From: Ideonella_A intermedia_A
GTDB taxonomy: Bacteria; Pseudomonadota; Gammaproteobacteria; Burkholderiales; Burkholderiaceae_C
DNA: 64,000 nucleotides
Direction: 5' to 3'
Assembly (NCBI GenBank): GCA_943370175.1
Contig: CALRPU020000016.1
Location: 47,464-111,463, forward strand
Shown here one piece after another: positions 24,744 through 33,259 of this stretch. Positions within the stretch are counted from its first letter, which is position 1, and every line of letters begins with the position of its first letter. The translations under genes and the position numbers were made by a program. A model generated the notes under the pieces. The model worked only from the letters and a program-made list of their open reading frames with translations, was not told where the DNA came from and searched no databases.

Positions 24744-27353
24744 ATGACTGCTTCTGCCTCGGCGCCGGTGCGCGCCACCCCGACCGACCCCCGCCCCCGG
24801 ACTGCGGGCGTGCTGCTGCTGGCGTGGCGGCAGCTGCTGCGCGACTTTCGCGCCGGCGAGTTGCGCCTGCTGGTGGTGGCGGTGACGCTGGCCGTGGCGG
24901 CCTTGACCGCCGTGGGCTTCTTCGCCGACCGCCTCAACAGCGGCCTGGCCCGCGACGCGCGGCAGCTGATGGGCGGTGACGCCATCCTGTCCAGCGACAA
25001 GCCCGCACCGGACGACTTTGCCCAGCGCGCGCGCCAGGACGGCCTCAGCGTGGCCACCACCGTGGGCTTTCCCAGCATGGGCCGCGCCAACGACGCGCAG
25101 GGCGGTGCGACCCGGCTGGTGGCCGTCAAAGCCGTCAGCGCAGCTTACCCGCTGCGCGGCCAGCTGCGGGTGGCCGACGCCCCGGGCCAGCCCGACGTGG
25201 GCATCGCCGCCGCGCCGCAGCCTGGCACCACCTGGGTTGACGCGGGCCTGCTTGACGCGCTGCGCCTGTCGGTGGGCGATGCCCTGCTGCTGGGCGACGC
25301 CAGCCTGCGCATCGCGAAGGTGATCGTGATCGAACCCGACCGCGGCGCCGGCTTCATGAGCTTTGCCCCCCGCGTGCTGATCAACGAGGCCGACCTGCCG
25401 GCCACCAACCTGGTGCAGCCCGCCAGCCGGCTGAGTTACCGGCTGGCGGTGGCCTCGACCGCCGGCAACGACGCGGCGGTGCGGCGCTACACCGCCTGGG
25501 CCGAAGCCGAGATCAAGGCGCGGCAGCTGCGCGGCATCCGCGTCGAGTCCCTGTCGTCGGGCCGACCGGAGATGACGCAAACATTGGACCGCGCCGAAAA
25601 GTTCCTCAACCTCGTGGCCCTGCTGGCCGCGCTGTTGGCCGCGGTGGCCGTGGCCATCGCCTCGCGCGATTTCGCCAGCCGGCACCTGGACGACTGCGCG
25701 ATGCTGCGGGTGCTGGGCCAGCCGCAGCACCGCATCGCGACCCAGTACTTCCTGGAGTTTGGCCTGGTCGGCCTGTTGGCCAGCGTGTTGGGCGTGGCCA
25801 TCGGCTTCGCGGTGCACCATGTGTTCGTCATGCTGCTGGCCGGCCTGGTGTCGGCCGCGCTGCCACCGGCCACGTTGTGGCCGGCGTTGTTCGGTGTGGG
25901 CGTGGGGCTGACGCTGCTGGTCGGTTTTGGATTGCCGCCGGTGCTGCAGCTCGCGCAGGTGCCGCCGCTGCGGGTCATTCGCCGAGACGTGGGCGCCCTG
26001 AAGCCGGCCTCGCTGGGGGTGCTGGTGGCGGGCCTGGTGGGCTTTGTGGTGCTGCTCATGGCGGTGTCGTCGGACCTCAAGCTGGGCCTGATCGCCGTGG
26101 GCGGCTTCGCGGCGGCGATCGCCGTGTTTGCCCTGGCCAGTGCGCTGGCGGTGATGATGCTGCGCCGCCTGGTGCCGGAGTCGCGCGCGCCGCGCTGGTT
26201 GGTGCTGGCCACGCGCCAGATTGCCGCCCGCCCGGCGTTCGCGGTGCTGCAGGTGTCGGCCCTCAGCGTGGGCTTGCTGGCGCTGGTGCTGCTGGTGCTT
26301 CTGCGCACCGACCTCATCAGCAGTTGGCGCCAGGCCACGCCGCCCGATGCGCCCAACCGTTTTGTCATCAACATCCAGCCCGACCAGGGCGAGCCCTTTC
26401 AGCGCGCCTTGAAGGGCGCCGGCGTCGAGCGCTTTGACTGGTACCCGATGATCCGCGGGCGTTTGGTGGCCGTGAACGACAAGCCGGTCACGCCGGAGGC
26501 TTACGCCGACGAACGCGCCAAGCGCCTCGTCGACCGTGAGTTCAACCTCAGCCACGCTGCCGACCTGCCGCCCCACAACACGCTGTCCGGCGGCCAATGG
26601 ACGCGTGACGAGGCCGGTGGCCTCAGCGTGGAAGAGGGCCTGGCCAAGACGCTTGGCCTGTCGCTCGGCGACCGCTTGAAGTTTGACCTCGCGGGCCAGA
26701 CCGCCGAGGGCCGCATCACCAGCCTGCGCAAGGTCGACTGGGGTTCGATGCGGGTGAACTTCTTTGTGATGTTCCCGGTGGCGGCCATGCCGGAGGTGCC
26801 AATCACCTACATCGCCGCGTTCCGTGCGCCGGTGGCTGGCGTGGCTGGCGCCGGCACCGCGTCACCGAGCTTCGACAACGCGCTCAGCCGCGACTTCCCG
26901 AACATCACCAACATCGACGTGTCGGCGTCGGTCGCACAAGTTCAGCGGGTGCTGGACCAGGTGATCCGCGCGGTGGAGTTTTTGTTCGGCTTCACCCTGG
27001 CGGCGGGCCTGGTGGTGTTGTTTGCCGCGATCACCGCCACGCGGGAAGCGCGTGCGCGGGAGTTCGCAGTGATGCGCGCCATGGGCGCCAGCAGCCGCCT
27101 CCTGGGCCAGGTGCAGCGGGCCGAACTGCTGGGCGTGGGCGCGTTGGCCGGCACGTTGGCGTCGCTGGCCGCGATGGCCGTGGGCTGGGGCCTGGCCCGC
27201 TACGTGTTCGAGTTCAGCTGGTCGGCCTCGCCGTGGGTGCCGGTGGCCGGCGCCCTGGCGGGCGCGCTGTTGGCGCTGGCCGCCGGATGGTGGGGCCTGC
27301 GCGAGGTCTTGTCCCGGCCCGTTGTCGCCACGCTGAGGCAGGCGGCGAGCTGA
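24744..27353 (+). CDS. Large FtsX-family ABC transporter permease (YbbP-like)
   Basis: An 869-residue membrane protein of the YbbP/LolC-FtsX superfamily. It has an N-terminal helix (LRLLVVAVTLAVAALTAVGFFADRL) and a periplasmic MacB-like domain (about 60-280). A first FtsX domain (LNLVALLAALLAAVAVAIASR to the helix after SAALPPATLWPALFGVG), central helices and a second periplasmic domain follow. A final FtsX domain (EFLFGFTLAAGLVVLFAAITATREARAREFAVMRAMGASSRLLG) completes it. The E. coli homologue is paired with ATPase YbbA, but no ATPase gene is adjacent here. ATG 24744 is chosen because the upstream in-frame codons overlap the divergent gene's leader. Confidence 0.9.
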   Translation: MTASASAPVRATPTDPRPRTAGVLLLAWRQLLRDFRAGELRLLVVAVTLAVAALTAVGFFADRLNSGLARDARQLMGGDAILSSDKPAPDDFAQRARQDGLSVATTVGFPSMGRANDAQGGATRLVAVKAVSAAYPLRGQLRVADAPGQPDVGIAAAPQPGTTWVDAGLLDALRLSVGDALLLGDASLRIAKVIVIEPDRGAGFMSFAPRVLINEADLPATNLVQPASRLSYRLAVASTAGNDAAVRRYTAWAEAEIKARQLRGIRVESLSSGRPEMTQTLDRAEKFLNLVALLAALLAAVAVAIASRDFASRHLDDCAMLRVLGQPQHRIATQYFLEFGLVGLLASVLGVAIGFAVHHVFVMLLAGLVSAALPPATLWPALFGVGVGLTLLVGFGLPPVLQLAQVPPLRVIRRDVGALKPASLGVLVAGLVGFVVLLMAVSSDLKLGLIAVGGFAAAIAVFALASALAVMMLRRLVPESRAPRWLVLATRQIAARPAFAVLQVSALSVGLLALVLLVLLRTDLISSWRQATPPDAPNRFVINIQPDQGEPFQRALKGAGVERFDWYPMIRGRLVAVNDKPVTPEAYADERAKRLVDREFNLSHAADLPPHNTLSGGQWTRDEAGGLSVEEGLAKTLGLSLGDRLKFDLAGQTAEGRITSLRKVDWGSMRVNFFVMFPVAAMPEVPITYIAAFRAPVAGVAGAGTASPSFDNALSRDFPNITNIDVSASVAQVQRVLDQVIRAVEFLFGFTLAAGLVVLFAAITATREARAREFAVMRAMGASSRLLGQVQRAELLGVGALAGTLASLAAMAVGWGLARYVFEFSWSASPWVPVAGALAGALLALAAGWWGLREVLSRPVVATLRQAAS

Positions 27354-27388
27354 GCTGAGGAGGCGCCGGAACCGGCGCCTGGCTTGGG

Positions 27389-27913
27389 TCAGTTCAGCTC
27401 GCTGATCAGGCCCATGTCGGCGCTGCTCATCAGGGCCTCGATGTCCATCAGGATCAGCATTCGCTCGTGGCCATCGGTCTTCAGGGAGCCGATGCCGGTG
27501 ATGAAGCTGGTGTCAACCACCGAGTTCATCTCCGGCGCTTCCTTGATGTGACCGCTGTTCAGCTCGAGCACGTCCGACACCGAATCCACGACCGCGCCCA
27601 CCACGCGGCCCTTGATGTTCAGCACGATGACGACGGTGAAGTCGTTGTATTCGGCTTCGGCGCAGGCCAGCTTGATGCGCAGGTCCACGATGGGCACGAT
27701 GACGCCGCGCAGGTTGACGACGCCCTTGATGAAGGACGGCGAGTTGGCAATGCGGGTCGGTGTCTCGTAGGAGCGAATTTCCTGAACACGCAGGATGTCG
27801 ATGCCGTATTCCTCGGCACCCAGGCGGAAGGTCAGGTATTCGCCACCGACGCTGGCGGCAGCGCGGTCGGCTTCATGCTTGGCCACTTGGCGGGCTTCGG
27901 TGATCATGTCCAT
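27389..27913 (-). CDS. cheW: CheW, chemotaxis coupling protein
   Basis: CheW couples chemoreceptors to CheA in the signalling array. The 174 residues include the whole CheW fold: EYLTFRLGAEEYGIDILRVQEIRSYETPTRI, the conserved FIKGVVNLRGVIVPIVDLR, VVGAVVDSVSDVL and the C-terminal MLILMDIEALM. A short N-terminal extension (about 20 residues) precedes the domain. AAGGA lies about 10 bases before the ATG. It is downstream of the receptor gene on the same strand after 129 bases, where a FliA-like promoter can be discerned. Confidence 0.95.
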   Translation of the reverse strand: MDMITEARQVAKHEADRAAASVGGEYLTFRLGAEEYGIDILRVQEIRSYETPTRIANSPSFIKGVVNLRGVIVPIVDLRIKLACAEAEYNDFTVVIVLNIKGRVVGAVVDSVSDVLELNSGHIKEAPEMNSVVDTSFITGIGSLKTDGHERMLILMDIEALMSSADMGLISELN

Positions 27914-27962
27914 GGCTAGGGGTCCTTCGCGTTGGTGAGCGGGGTGAGCTGAATCTGAGTGG

Positions 27963-27989
27963 TTTTCGGCCGCCGCGACGGGTTCTGTA
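27963..27989 (-). promoter_or_regulatory. Candidate FliA (sigma-28) promoter for cheW
   Basis: On the minus strand, GCCGAAAA (7 of 8 to GCCGATAA; plus-strand 27963-27970) follows an 11-base spacer from TACAGAAC (27982-27989), which keeps TA-A-G of TAAAGTTT. It lies 50 bases upstream of the cheW start. It is weaker than the other two candidates. Confidence 0.4.
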
Positions 27990-28042
27990 GCAGCCCGGTC
28001 AACGGCCGTGCGGGAAGTGGACGGTTCTTGCGCGCTGACGTG

Positions 28043-29890
28043 TCAGAAGGTTTCCCAGTCGCCCCCGGCGTCCTGGGCGGCCGCGGTGGGCACGGAGGCC
28101 GGGCGCGCGGCGGGCGGGTTGGCGGGGGCGGCGTCGCGCGGCGGCGCCAGGCGCGCCGCGGGAGTCGTGGGGGTCGCGGGCGTGGGCTTGTTCAAGCTCG
28201 GCCGCGCCGCGCTGGGGGTTGCGTTCAGCGCTTTTCGCGCCGGCGCTGGCGGGGGCATGGACGGCTTCGACGCCAGGCTGCGCGCCGGGCTGGCCGCGTT
28301 GCCGTGGGGACTCAAGCCGCTGGACACGGTGGGCATGCCAGCGTCGGTTTCCAGGCGGAAGGTGCCGACCACCGCGGCCAGGCGCTTGGCCTGGTCGCTC
28401 AGCGACTCGGCGGCGGCCGCGCTTTCTTCCACCAGCGCCGCGTTCTGCTGCGTCATCTGGTCGAGCTGCAGCACGGCACCATTGACCTGGCCGATGCCGT
28501 CGCTCTGCTCGGCGGCGGCGGCGGTGATCTCGCCGATGATGTCGGAGACACGCTGCACCGACCCGACGATCTCCTGCATGGTCTGCCCGGCGTCGGCGAC
28601 CAGTCGGCTGCCGGCGTCCACGCGTTCCACGCTGGCGCCGATCAGGCTCTTGATTTCCTTGGCCGCCTCGGCCGATCGCCCGGCCAGGCTGCGCACTTCG
28701 CCCGCCACCACGGCAAAGCCGCGGCCTTGCTCGCCGGCGCGAGCGGCTTCCACCGCCGCGTTCAGCGCCAGGATGTTGGTCTGGAAGGCGATGCCGTCGA
28801 TGACGCTGATGATGTCGGCGATCTTCTTCGAGCTGGTGTTGATCTCGTCCATCGTCGAGACCACCTGCGACACCACCGTGCCCCCGCGGGCGGCCACTTC
28901 AGCGGCCGACGAAGCGAGCTGATTGGCTTGCCGTGCCGAGTCGGCCGACTGCTTGACCGTGCCGGTCAGCTGTTCCATCGAGCTGGCGGTCTGCTGCAGG
29001 TTGGACGCGGTCTGTTCGGTGCGACTCGACAGGTCCTGGTTGCCGGTGGCAATCTCGGCACTGGCCGTGGAAATGTTGCCGGTGGCGCTGCGCACCTGGC
29101 CGACCAGCGTGCGCAGCGACTGCTGCATGTGAGCCAGCGCGCGCATCAGGTCGCCCATCTCATCCTTGCGGTCGGTGCGGATGTCGCGTGACAGGTCGCT
29201 GTTGGAGATGTGTTCTGCGACCTTGACCGCGTCGATCAGCGGGCCCGTGATGGACCGGGTGATGGCCAGCGCCAAGGCGCCACCGATGGCCAAGCTCACC
29301 GCCATCAGCACCACCAGCACCACCTCGGCACGGACCAGGGCCGAGCGCACCACCTCGACGTTCGCGCTGGCCTTGTCGGCCTGGTACTTCTGGAACTTGC
29401 CCATGCTGTTGAGGTAGGCGGTCGCCGCGGGCAGCATCTCGTTGTTGAGGGTCGCGTCCACCGCGGGCTGGTCCGCCTGCTTCAGGGACGCCATGACCTT
29501 CTCGCGCGCGGCGATGTAGACCTTGCGGCGCTCGCCCACTTCGGCAAACAGGGCCTTGCCCTCGGGGCTGCTGATCGACGATTCGAGGTCCTTCTGCAGT
29601 GCATTGATTTCCTCGGTGGTCTGCTTCATCAGCGGTCCGAGGTAGCTCTGCACGTCCGTCAGGCCGGCCGTCTTGGCGATGGACACGGCGCGGCTGACGT
29701 TGAGCTGCGTCTTCGACTCCCAGGCGTCGGCCATCTCGGAGCGGCGCTGGTACTCGACCATGCCGTCCACCGTCAGCGCCGACTGGCGCAGCTGTTGGTA
29801 GGAGATGCCGACGATGGCGACCAACAGCATCAGCACGGCGCCGAAGCCCAGGCCGAGGCGGGTGCGAATTTTCAGATTGTTCAGGTTCAT
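28043..29890 (-). CDS. Methyl-accepting chemotaxis protein with DWETF tail
   Basis: A 615-residue chemoreceptor. TM1 (about 10-30, LGLGFGAVLMLLVAIVGISY) is followed by a four-helix-bundle periplasmic sensor (4HB_MCP type, to about 190) and TM2 (VVLVVLMAVSLAIGGALALAI). A HAMP domain (TRSITGPLIDAVKVAEHI) leads into the cytoplasmic signalling coiled coil with hairpin tip IDGIAFQTNILALNAAVEAARAGEQGRGFAVVAGEVRSLA. The last residues, DWETF, match the NWETF-type pentapeptide that tethers CheR and CheB to receptors; both genes are in this window. A Pro/Ala-rich flexible linker (about 545-605) precedes the tether. It lies between cheA and cheW. Confidence 0.95.
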   Translation of the reverse strand: MNLNNLKIRTRLGLGFGAVLMLLVAIVGISYQQLRQSALTVDGMVEYQRRSEMADAWESKTQLNVSRAVSIAKTAGLTDVQSYLGPLMKQTTEEINALQKDLESSISSPEGKALFAEVGERRKVYIAAREKVMASLKQADQPAVDATLNNEMLPAATAYLNSMGKFQKYQADKASANVEVVRSALVRAEVVLVVLMAVSLAIGGALALAITRSITGPLIDAVKVAEHISNSDLSRDIRTDRKDEMGDLMRALAHMQQSLRTLVGQVRSATGNISTASAEIATGNQDLSSRTEQTASNLQQTASSMEQLTGTVKQSADSARQANQLASSAAEVAARGGTVVSQVVSTMDEINTSSKKIADIISVIDGIAFQTNILALNAAVEAARAGEQGRGFAVVAGEVRSLAGRSAEAAKEIKSLIGASVERVDAGSRLVADAGQTMQEIVGSVQRVSDIIGEITAAAAEQSDGIGQVNGAVLQLDQMTQQNAALVEESAAAAESLSDQAKRLAAVVGTFRLETDAGMPTVSSGLSPHGNAASPARSLASKPSMPPPAPARKALNATPSAARPSLNKPTPATPTTPAARLAPPRDAAPANPPAARPASVPTAAAQDAGGDWETF

Positions 29891-29930
29891 TGGCTTGTCT
29901 CGTTGCTTGTCTTGGCTGGGTGGCCCGTTG

Positions 29931-32123
29931 TCAGTGGCGGGCGCGGCGCACCAGCGAGCCGACGTCCAGGATCAGTGCGACACGGCCATCGCCCATGATG
30001 GTGGCGCCCGACACGTCGTCGACCTTGCGGTAGTTGGCTTCCAGGTTCTTCACCACCACCTGCTGCTGGCCCAGCAGTTCGTCGACCAGCAGGGCCACGC
30101 GGCCGCCTTCGGCTTCCACGACGACCATGATCCCGCTGGCGCCGTCGAAGTCGAAGCGCGGCACGCTGAAGATCTGCTCCAGGTCCAGCACCGGCATGTA
30201 CTCGTCGCGCACTTGCACGACGCGGTTGCTGCCGCCGATGGTCTTGATCGAGGTGGGCTGCACCTGGAAGGACTCAACCACCGAGGACAGCGGCAGGATG
30301 TAGACCTCTTCGGCCACGCCCACGCTCATGCCGTCCATGATGGCCAGCGTCAGCGGCAGGCGAACGCTGACGCGCATGCCGTGGCCTTCGGCCGAATCGA
30401 TCTCGACGGTGCCGCCGAGCGAGGTGATGTTTTTCTTCACCACGTCCATGCCCACGCCGCGGCCCGACACATCGGTGACGACCTCCGCGGTGGAGAAGCC
30501 GGGCGCGAAGATCAGGCTCCACACCTCGCTGTCGGTCATCGTGTCGGGGGCGTCAATGCCCTTTTCCCGCGCCTTCTTCAGCAGCTTTTCGCGCGACAGG
30601 CCCTTGCCGTCGTCACGCACCTCGATGACGATGGAGCCGCCTTGGTGGGACGCGCTCAGCGTGATGGTGCCGTGCTCGGGCTTGCCGTTGGCCAGGCGCT
30701 CGGCGGGCAGTTCGATGCCGTGGTCGCACGAGTTGCGCACCAGGTGGGTCAGCGGGTCGGTGATCTTCTCGACCAGGCCCTTGTCCAGCTCGGTGGCCTC
30801 GCCCTGGGTGACGAACTCGACCTTCTTGCCCAGCTTGGCGGCCAGGTCGCGCAGCATCCGCGGGAAGCGGCTGAAGACCATCGACATCGGAATCATCCGA
30901 ATCGACATCACCGATTCCTGCAGGTCGCGCGTGTTGCGGTCCAGGTCGGCCAGGCCGGCGGCCAGCTGCTGGTACAGGCCGGGGTCCAGGTTCTTGCTGT
31001 TCTGGGCCAGCATGGCCTGGGTGATGACCAGCTCGCCCACCAGGTTGATCAGCTGGTCGACCTTTTCGACCGACACGCGCAGGCTGGCCGCCTCCACCGA
31101 GGCGGCGCTGCCGCGCTCGGTCTTGGCCGGCGCCTTGGCCGCCGGCTTGACCGTGGCCGGTGCGTTGAGCACCACCGTGTTGGCGGCGTCCGTCGCCTTG
31201 GCTGCGTTGCTGCCGGGGGCGCCGGGGGCGTCGTCAAAGAAGCCATAGCCCGGATCGGGCTTGGCCACCACCGGTGCGGGCGCTGCGGCCGCGGCCTCGG
31301 TGGGCGCCCCGGGCGAGCCCGAGTGGAAGCCGTAGCCCGGCCCCAGCGGCAGCAATTGAACTTGCTCGCGCGCGACGTGGAAGGTGAACAGGTCAAGCAG
31401 GTCGCTGTCGGTGCTGGTCGTCGTGACCTTGAAACGGCGCATGCCGTCGCTGGGCTGCCCGCCGTCCAGCGGCTCGATCATGCCCAGGTCCGGGATCTCG
31501 GCGAACAGCTCGACCAGGTTGTTGGCCACATCGGGCCGCTCCAGCGGGCCCACGCGCAACTCCAGCTGGCGCTGTCCGCCCGCGGGCGCGGCGTCGGTGG
31601 CCGCCGGCGGGTTTGCCGTCGCCGTGGGGGCCGCCGCCACGGCTGCCACCATCGGCGCGGGGGCAGCGGCGGGTGCCGTGGACGCCGCGGCGGGCAGGGG
31701 TTCGCCGCACACCATGGCGCGGATGTTGAACAGCAGCTCGGTGGTGTCGACCTCGTCGCCGCCCGCGCCTTGGTGGCGCGCCAGCTGGGCGCGCAGGGCG
31801 TCGCCCGACTGCAGCAGCACGTCCACCATGTCGGACGTGGGTTGCAACTCGTGGCGGCGCAGCTTGTCCAGCAGCGTCTCCATCTGGTGCGTCAGCTCGG
31901 CCACGTCGGCAAAGCCGAAGGTCGCGGCACCGCCCTTGACCGAGTGGGCACAGCGGAAGATCGAGTTGAGCTCCTCGTCGTCGGCCGCCTCGATGTCGAT
32001 CTCGAGCAGCTGTTGCTCCATCCGGTCCAGGTTCTCACCGGCTTCTTCAAAGAAGACTTGGTAGAACTGGCTCAGGTCGATGCCTGCGCTGAGGTTGGCG
32101 GCTTCGGTGGTCATTTCACCCAT
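29931..32123 (-). CDS. cheA: CheA, chemotaxis histidine kinase
   Basis: A 730-residue kinase that phosphorylates CheY and CheB. The P1 Hpt domain has the phosphorylated His60 (CAHSVKGGAATFG). A variable region (about 150-265) carries a Pro/Ala-rich linker and LRVGPLERPDVANNLVELF. The P3 dimerisation helices are around 330-400 (VEKVDQLINLVGELVITQAML). The P4 ATPase boxes are NSCDHGIELP, VRDDGKGLS, FAPGFSTAEVVTDVSGRGVGMDVVKKNI. The P5 CheW-like domain is C-terminal. The start MGEM is supported by GAGGA 7 bases upstream. It is flanked by cheY and the receptor gene. Confidence 0.95.
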   Translation of the reverse strand: MGEMTTEAANLSAGIDLSQFYQVFFEEAGENLDRMEQQLLEIDIEAADDEELNSIFRCAHSVKGGAATFGFADVAELTHQMETLLDKLRRHELQPTSDMVDVLLQSGDALRAQLARHQGAGGDEVDTTELLFNIRAMVCGEPLPAAASTAPAAAPAPMVAAVAAAPTATANPPAATDAAPAGGQRQLELRVGPLERPDVANNLVELFAEIPDLGMIEPLDGGQPSDGMRRFKVTTTSTDSDLLDLFTFHVAREQVQLLPLGPGYGFHSGSPGAPTEAAAAAPAPVVAKPDPGYGFFDDAPGAPGSNAAKATDAANTVVLNAPATVKPAAKAPAKTERGSAASVEAASLRVSVEKVDQLINLVGELVITQAMLAQNSKNLDPGLYQQLAAGLADLDRNTRDLQESVMSIRMIPMSMVFSRFPRMLRDLAAKLGKKVEFVTQGEATELDKGLVEKITDPLTHLVRNSCDHGIELPAERLANGKPEHGTITLSASHQGGSIVIEVRDDGKGLSREKLLKKAREKGIDAPDTMTDSEVWSLIFAPGFSTAEVVTDVSGRGVGMDVVKKNITSLGGTVEIDSAEGHGMRVSVRLPLTLAIMDGMSVGVAEEVYILPLSSVVESFQVQPTSIKTIGGSNRVVQVRDEYMPVLDLEQIFSVPRFDFDGASGIMVVVEAEGGRVALLVDELLGQQQVVVKNLEANYRKVDDVSGATIMGDGRVALILDVGSLVRRARH

Positions 32124-32186
32124 GGCGAAATCCTCGGTGTTCGTTGGTTCTGGTCGCAGGTCGGGTCGGGCAGGGGCCGGCCCCGG

Positions 32187-32558
32187 TCAGCGGATCACCT
32201 TCTGGATGACCTCGATCAGCTTGGCGGGGTCAAAGGGCTTGACCAACCAGCCGGTGGCGCCGGCGCTGCGCCCGGCCTGCTTCATCTGGTCGCTGGACTC
32301 GGTGGTCAGGATCAGGATCGGCGTGGCCTTGAACTTCGGGTTGTCGCGCAGCTTCTTGGTCAGGCTGATGCCGTCCATGCGCGGCATGTTCTGGTCGGTC
32401 AGCACCAGGTCGAAGTTGCGACCTTGGCTGCCGTTCGCCTTTTCCCAGGCGTCCTGTCCGTCGACCGCCTCGACCACGTTGTAGCCCGCGCTCTTGAGCG
32501 TGAAGGCCACCATCTGGCGCATCGAAGCGGAGTCGTCTACAGCGAGGATGGAATGCAT
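32187..32558 (-). CDS. cheY: CheY, single-domain response regulator
   Basis: A 123-residue receiver domain. The acidic pocket is Asp8-Asp9, the phosphoacceptor Asp55 (LVLTDQNMPRMDG), with the conserved Thr in LILTTES and Lys in WLVKPF. When phosphorylated by CheA it would bind the flagellar switch. GGAG is 8 bases before the ATG at 32558. It lies between the CheZ-like gene and cheA, all on the minus strand. Confidence 0.93.
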   Translation of the reverse strand: MHSILAVDDSASMRQMVAFTLKSAGYNVVEAVDGQDAWEKANGSQGRNFDLVLTDQNMPRMDGISLTKKLRDNPKFKATPILILTTESSDQMKQAGRSAGATGWLVKPFDPAKLIEVIQKVIR

Positions 32559-32623
32559 GGGGTTTCTCCAGGGGATCCGTGAAAGCGTGTTTGCGTGGTG
32601 ATTCGGAACGTGCGGTGCGGGAC

Positions 32624-33091
32624 TCAGAACAGCTCGATCGAGCCGGCGTCCATTTCCGCTTGGGTGACCGGGTTGGGTCGTTGCGGTGGGGCGGTCACCG
32701 CCGCCGCACCGTCTTCGTCCGGCCCGAAGGCCTCGCGCGCCAGCAGGTCGGCGCAGCTGCGAAGCCGGTGGTTGGTGTGATTGATCAGTTGTGATGCCAT
32801 GTCCTGGAACTGCAAGGCGGTCACCGCGTTGCCCAGGTCGTTCATCAAGCACCGGTAGGCCTCTTGCGCATGTGGATCGGCGCTTTTGGCGATCAGGCCG
32901 GTGACGTGCTGCGACGCGTCGGTGAAGCGCTGCATCAGCGAATCGCAGGCGTCAGACAGCAGGGTCTGCAGCCGATCCAGGTCGTTGCTGGCCACCAGCA
33001 GGTTGTCCTGAAGGTCGGTGGCCGCGTCCAGGTTCAGGCCGGTGCCGGCCACCTGGTCTGTGGCCGCAAACGCTTCGCTCGTCAGGTTCAT
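32624..33091 (-). CDS. CheZ-like candidate CheY-P phosphatase, 155 aa
   Basis: A short, mostly helical protein heading the che operon. The long-helix region (residues 28-115) contains LQFQDMASQLINHTNHRL. The FQDxxxQ pattern places Asp97 and Gln101 with the same spacing as the catalytic Asp143-Gln147 in E. coli CheZ (FQDLTGQVI). The C-terminus is a disordered linker ending in AGSIELF, reminiscent of the C-terminal CheY-binding tail of CheZ. At 155 residues it is shorter than E. coli CheZ (214). Overall sequence similarity is low, so this is a functional inference from motif, tail and operon position; it could be another CheY-interacting protein. A FliA-like promoter lies upstream. Confidence 0.6.
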   Translation of the reverse strand: MNLTSEAFAATDQVAGTGLNLDAATDLQDNLLVASNDLDRLQTLLSDACDSLMQRFTDASQHVTGLIAKSADPHAQEAYRCLMNDLGNAVTALQFQDMASQLINHTNHRLRSCADLLAREAFGPDEDGAAAVTAPPQRPNPVTQAEMDAGSIELF

Positions 33092-33175
33092 CGGTCGTTG
33101 CTCCAGTGGGCTGGGCCATCGCGCAGCGCATGCCAGGTTTCGGCGCTGTCGAACCCGGCCAGGGATTCCTCAGGT

Positions 33176-33202
33176 TTTTCGGCAGGGGATCAGAAAACCT
33201 AA
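33176..33202 (-). promoter_or_regulatory. FliA (sigma-28) type promoter for the cheZ-like/cheY/cheA cluster
   Basis: On the minus strand TTAGGTTT (6 of 8 to TAAAGTTT; plus-strand 33195-33202) is separated by exactly 11 bases from GCCGAAAA (7 of 8 to GCCGATAA; 33176-33183). This is 85 bases upstream of the cheZ-like start. Flagellar/chemotaxis genes are classic FliA targets. Confidence 0.65.
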
Positions 33203-33259
33203 GCACTGAACACGGCGGGGAATCACAGGCATCTTCACGCGCGGCATACTCCGTCCAAG

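Noticed and set aside
24696..26597. 633-codon open frame on the minus strand opposite the YbbP-like permease
   Set aside because: It is a mirror of a GC-rich gene. The translation is Gln/His/Arg/Gly-rich low-complexity sequence with no domain, while the plus strand encodes a clear FtsX-family protein.
29805..32582. 925-codon open frame on the plus strand opposite cheA and mcp
   Set aside because: Antisense shadow of strongly conserved chemotaxis genes; composition is biased to Gly/Arg/His/Val/Leu and no motif is recognisable.
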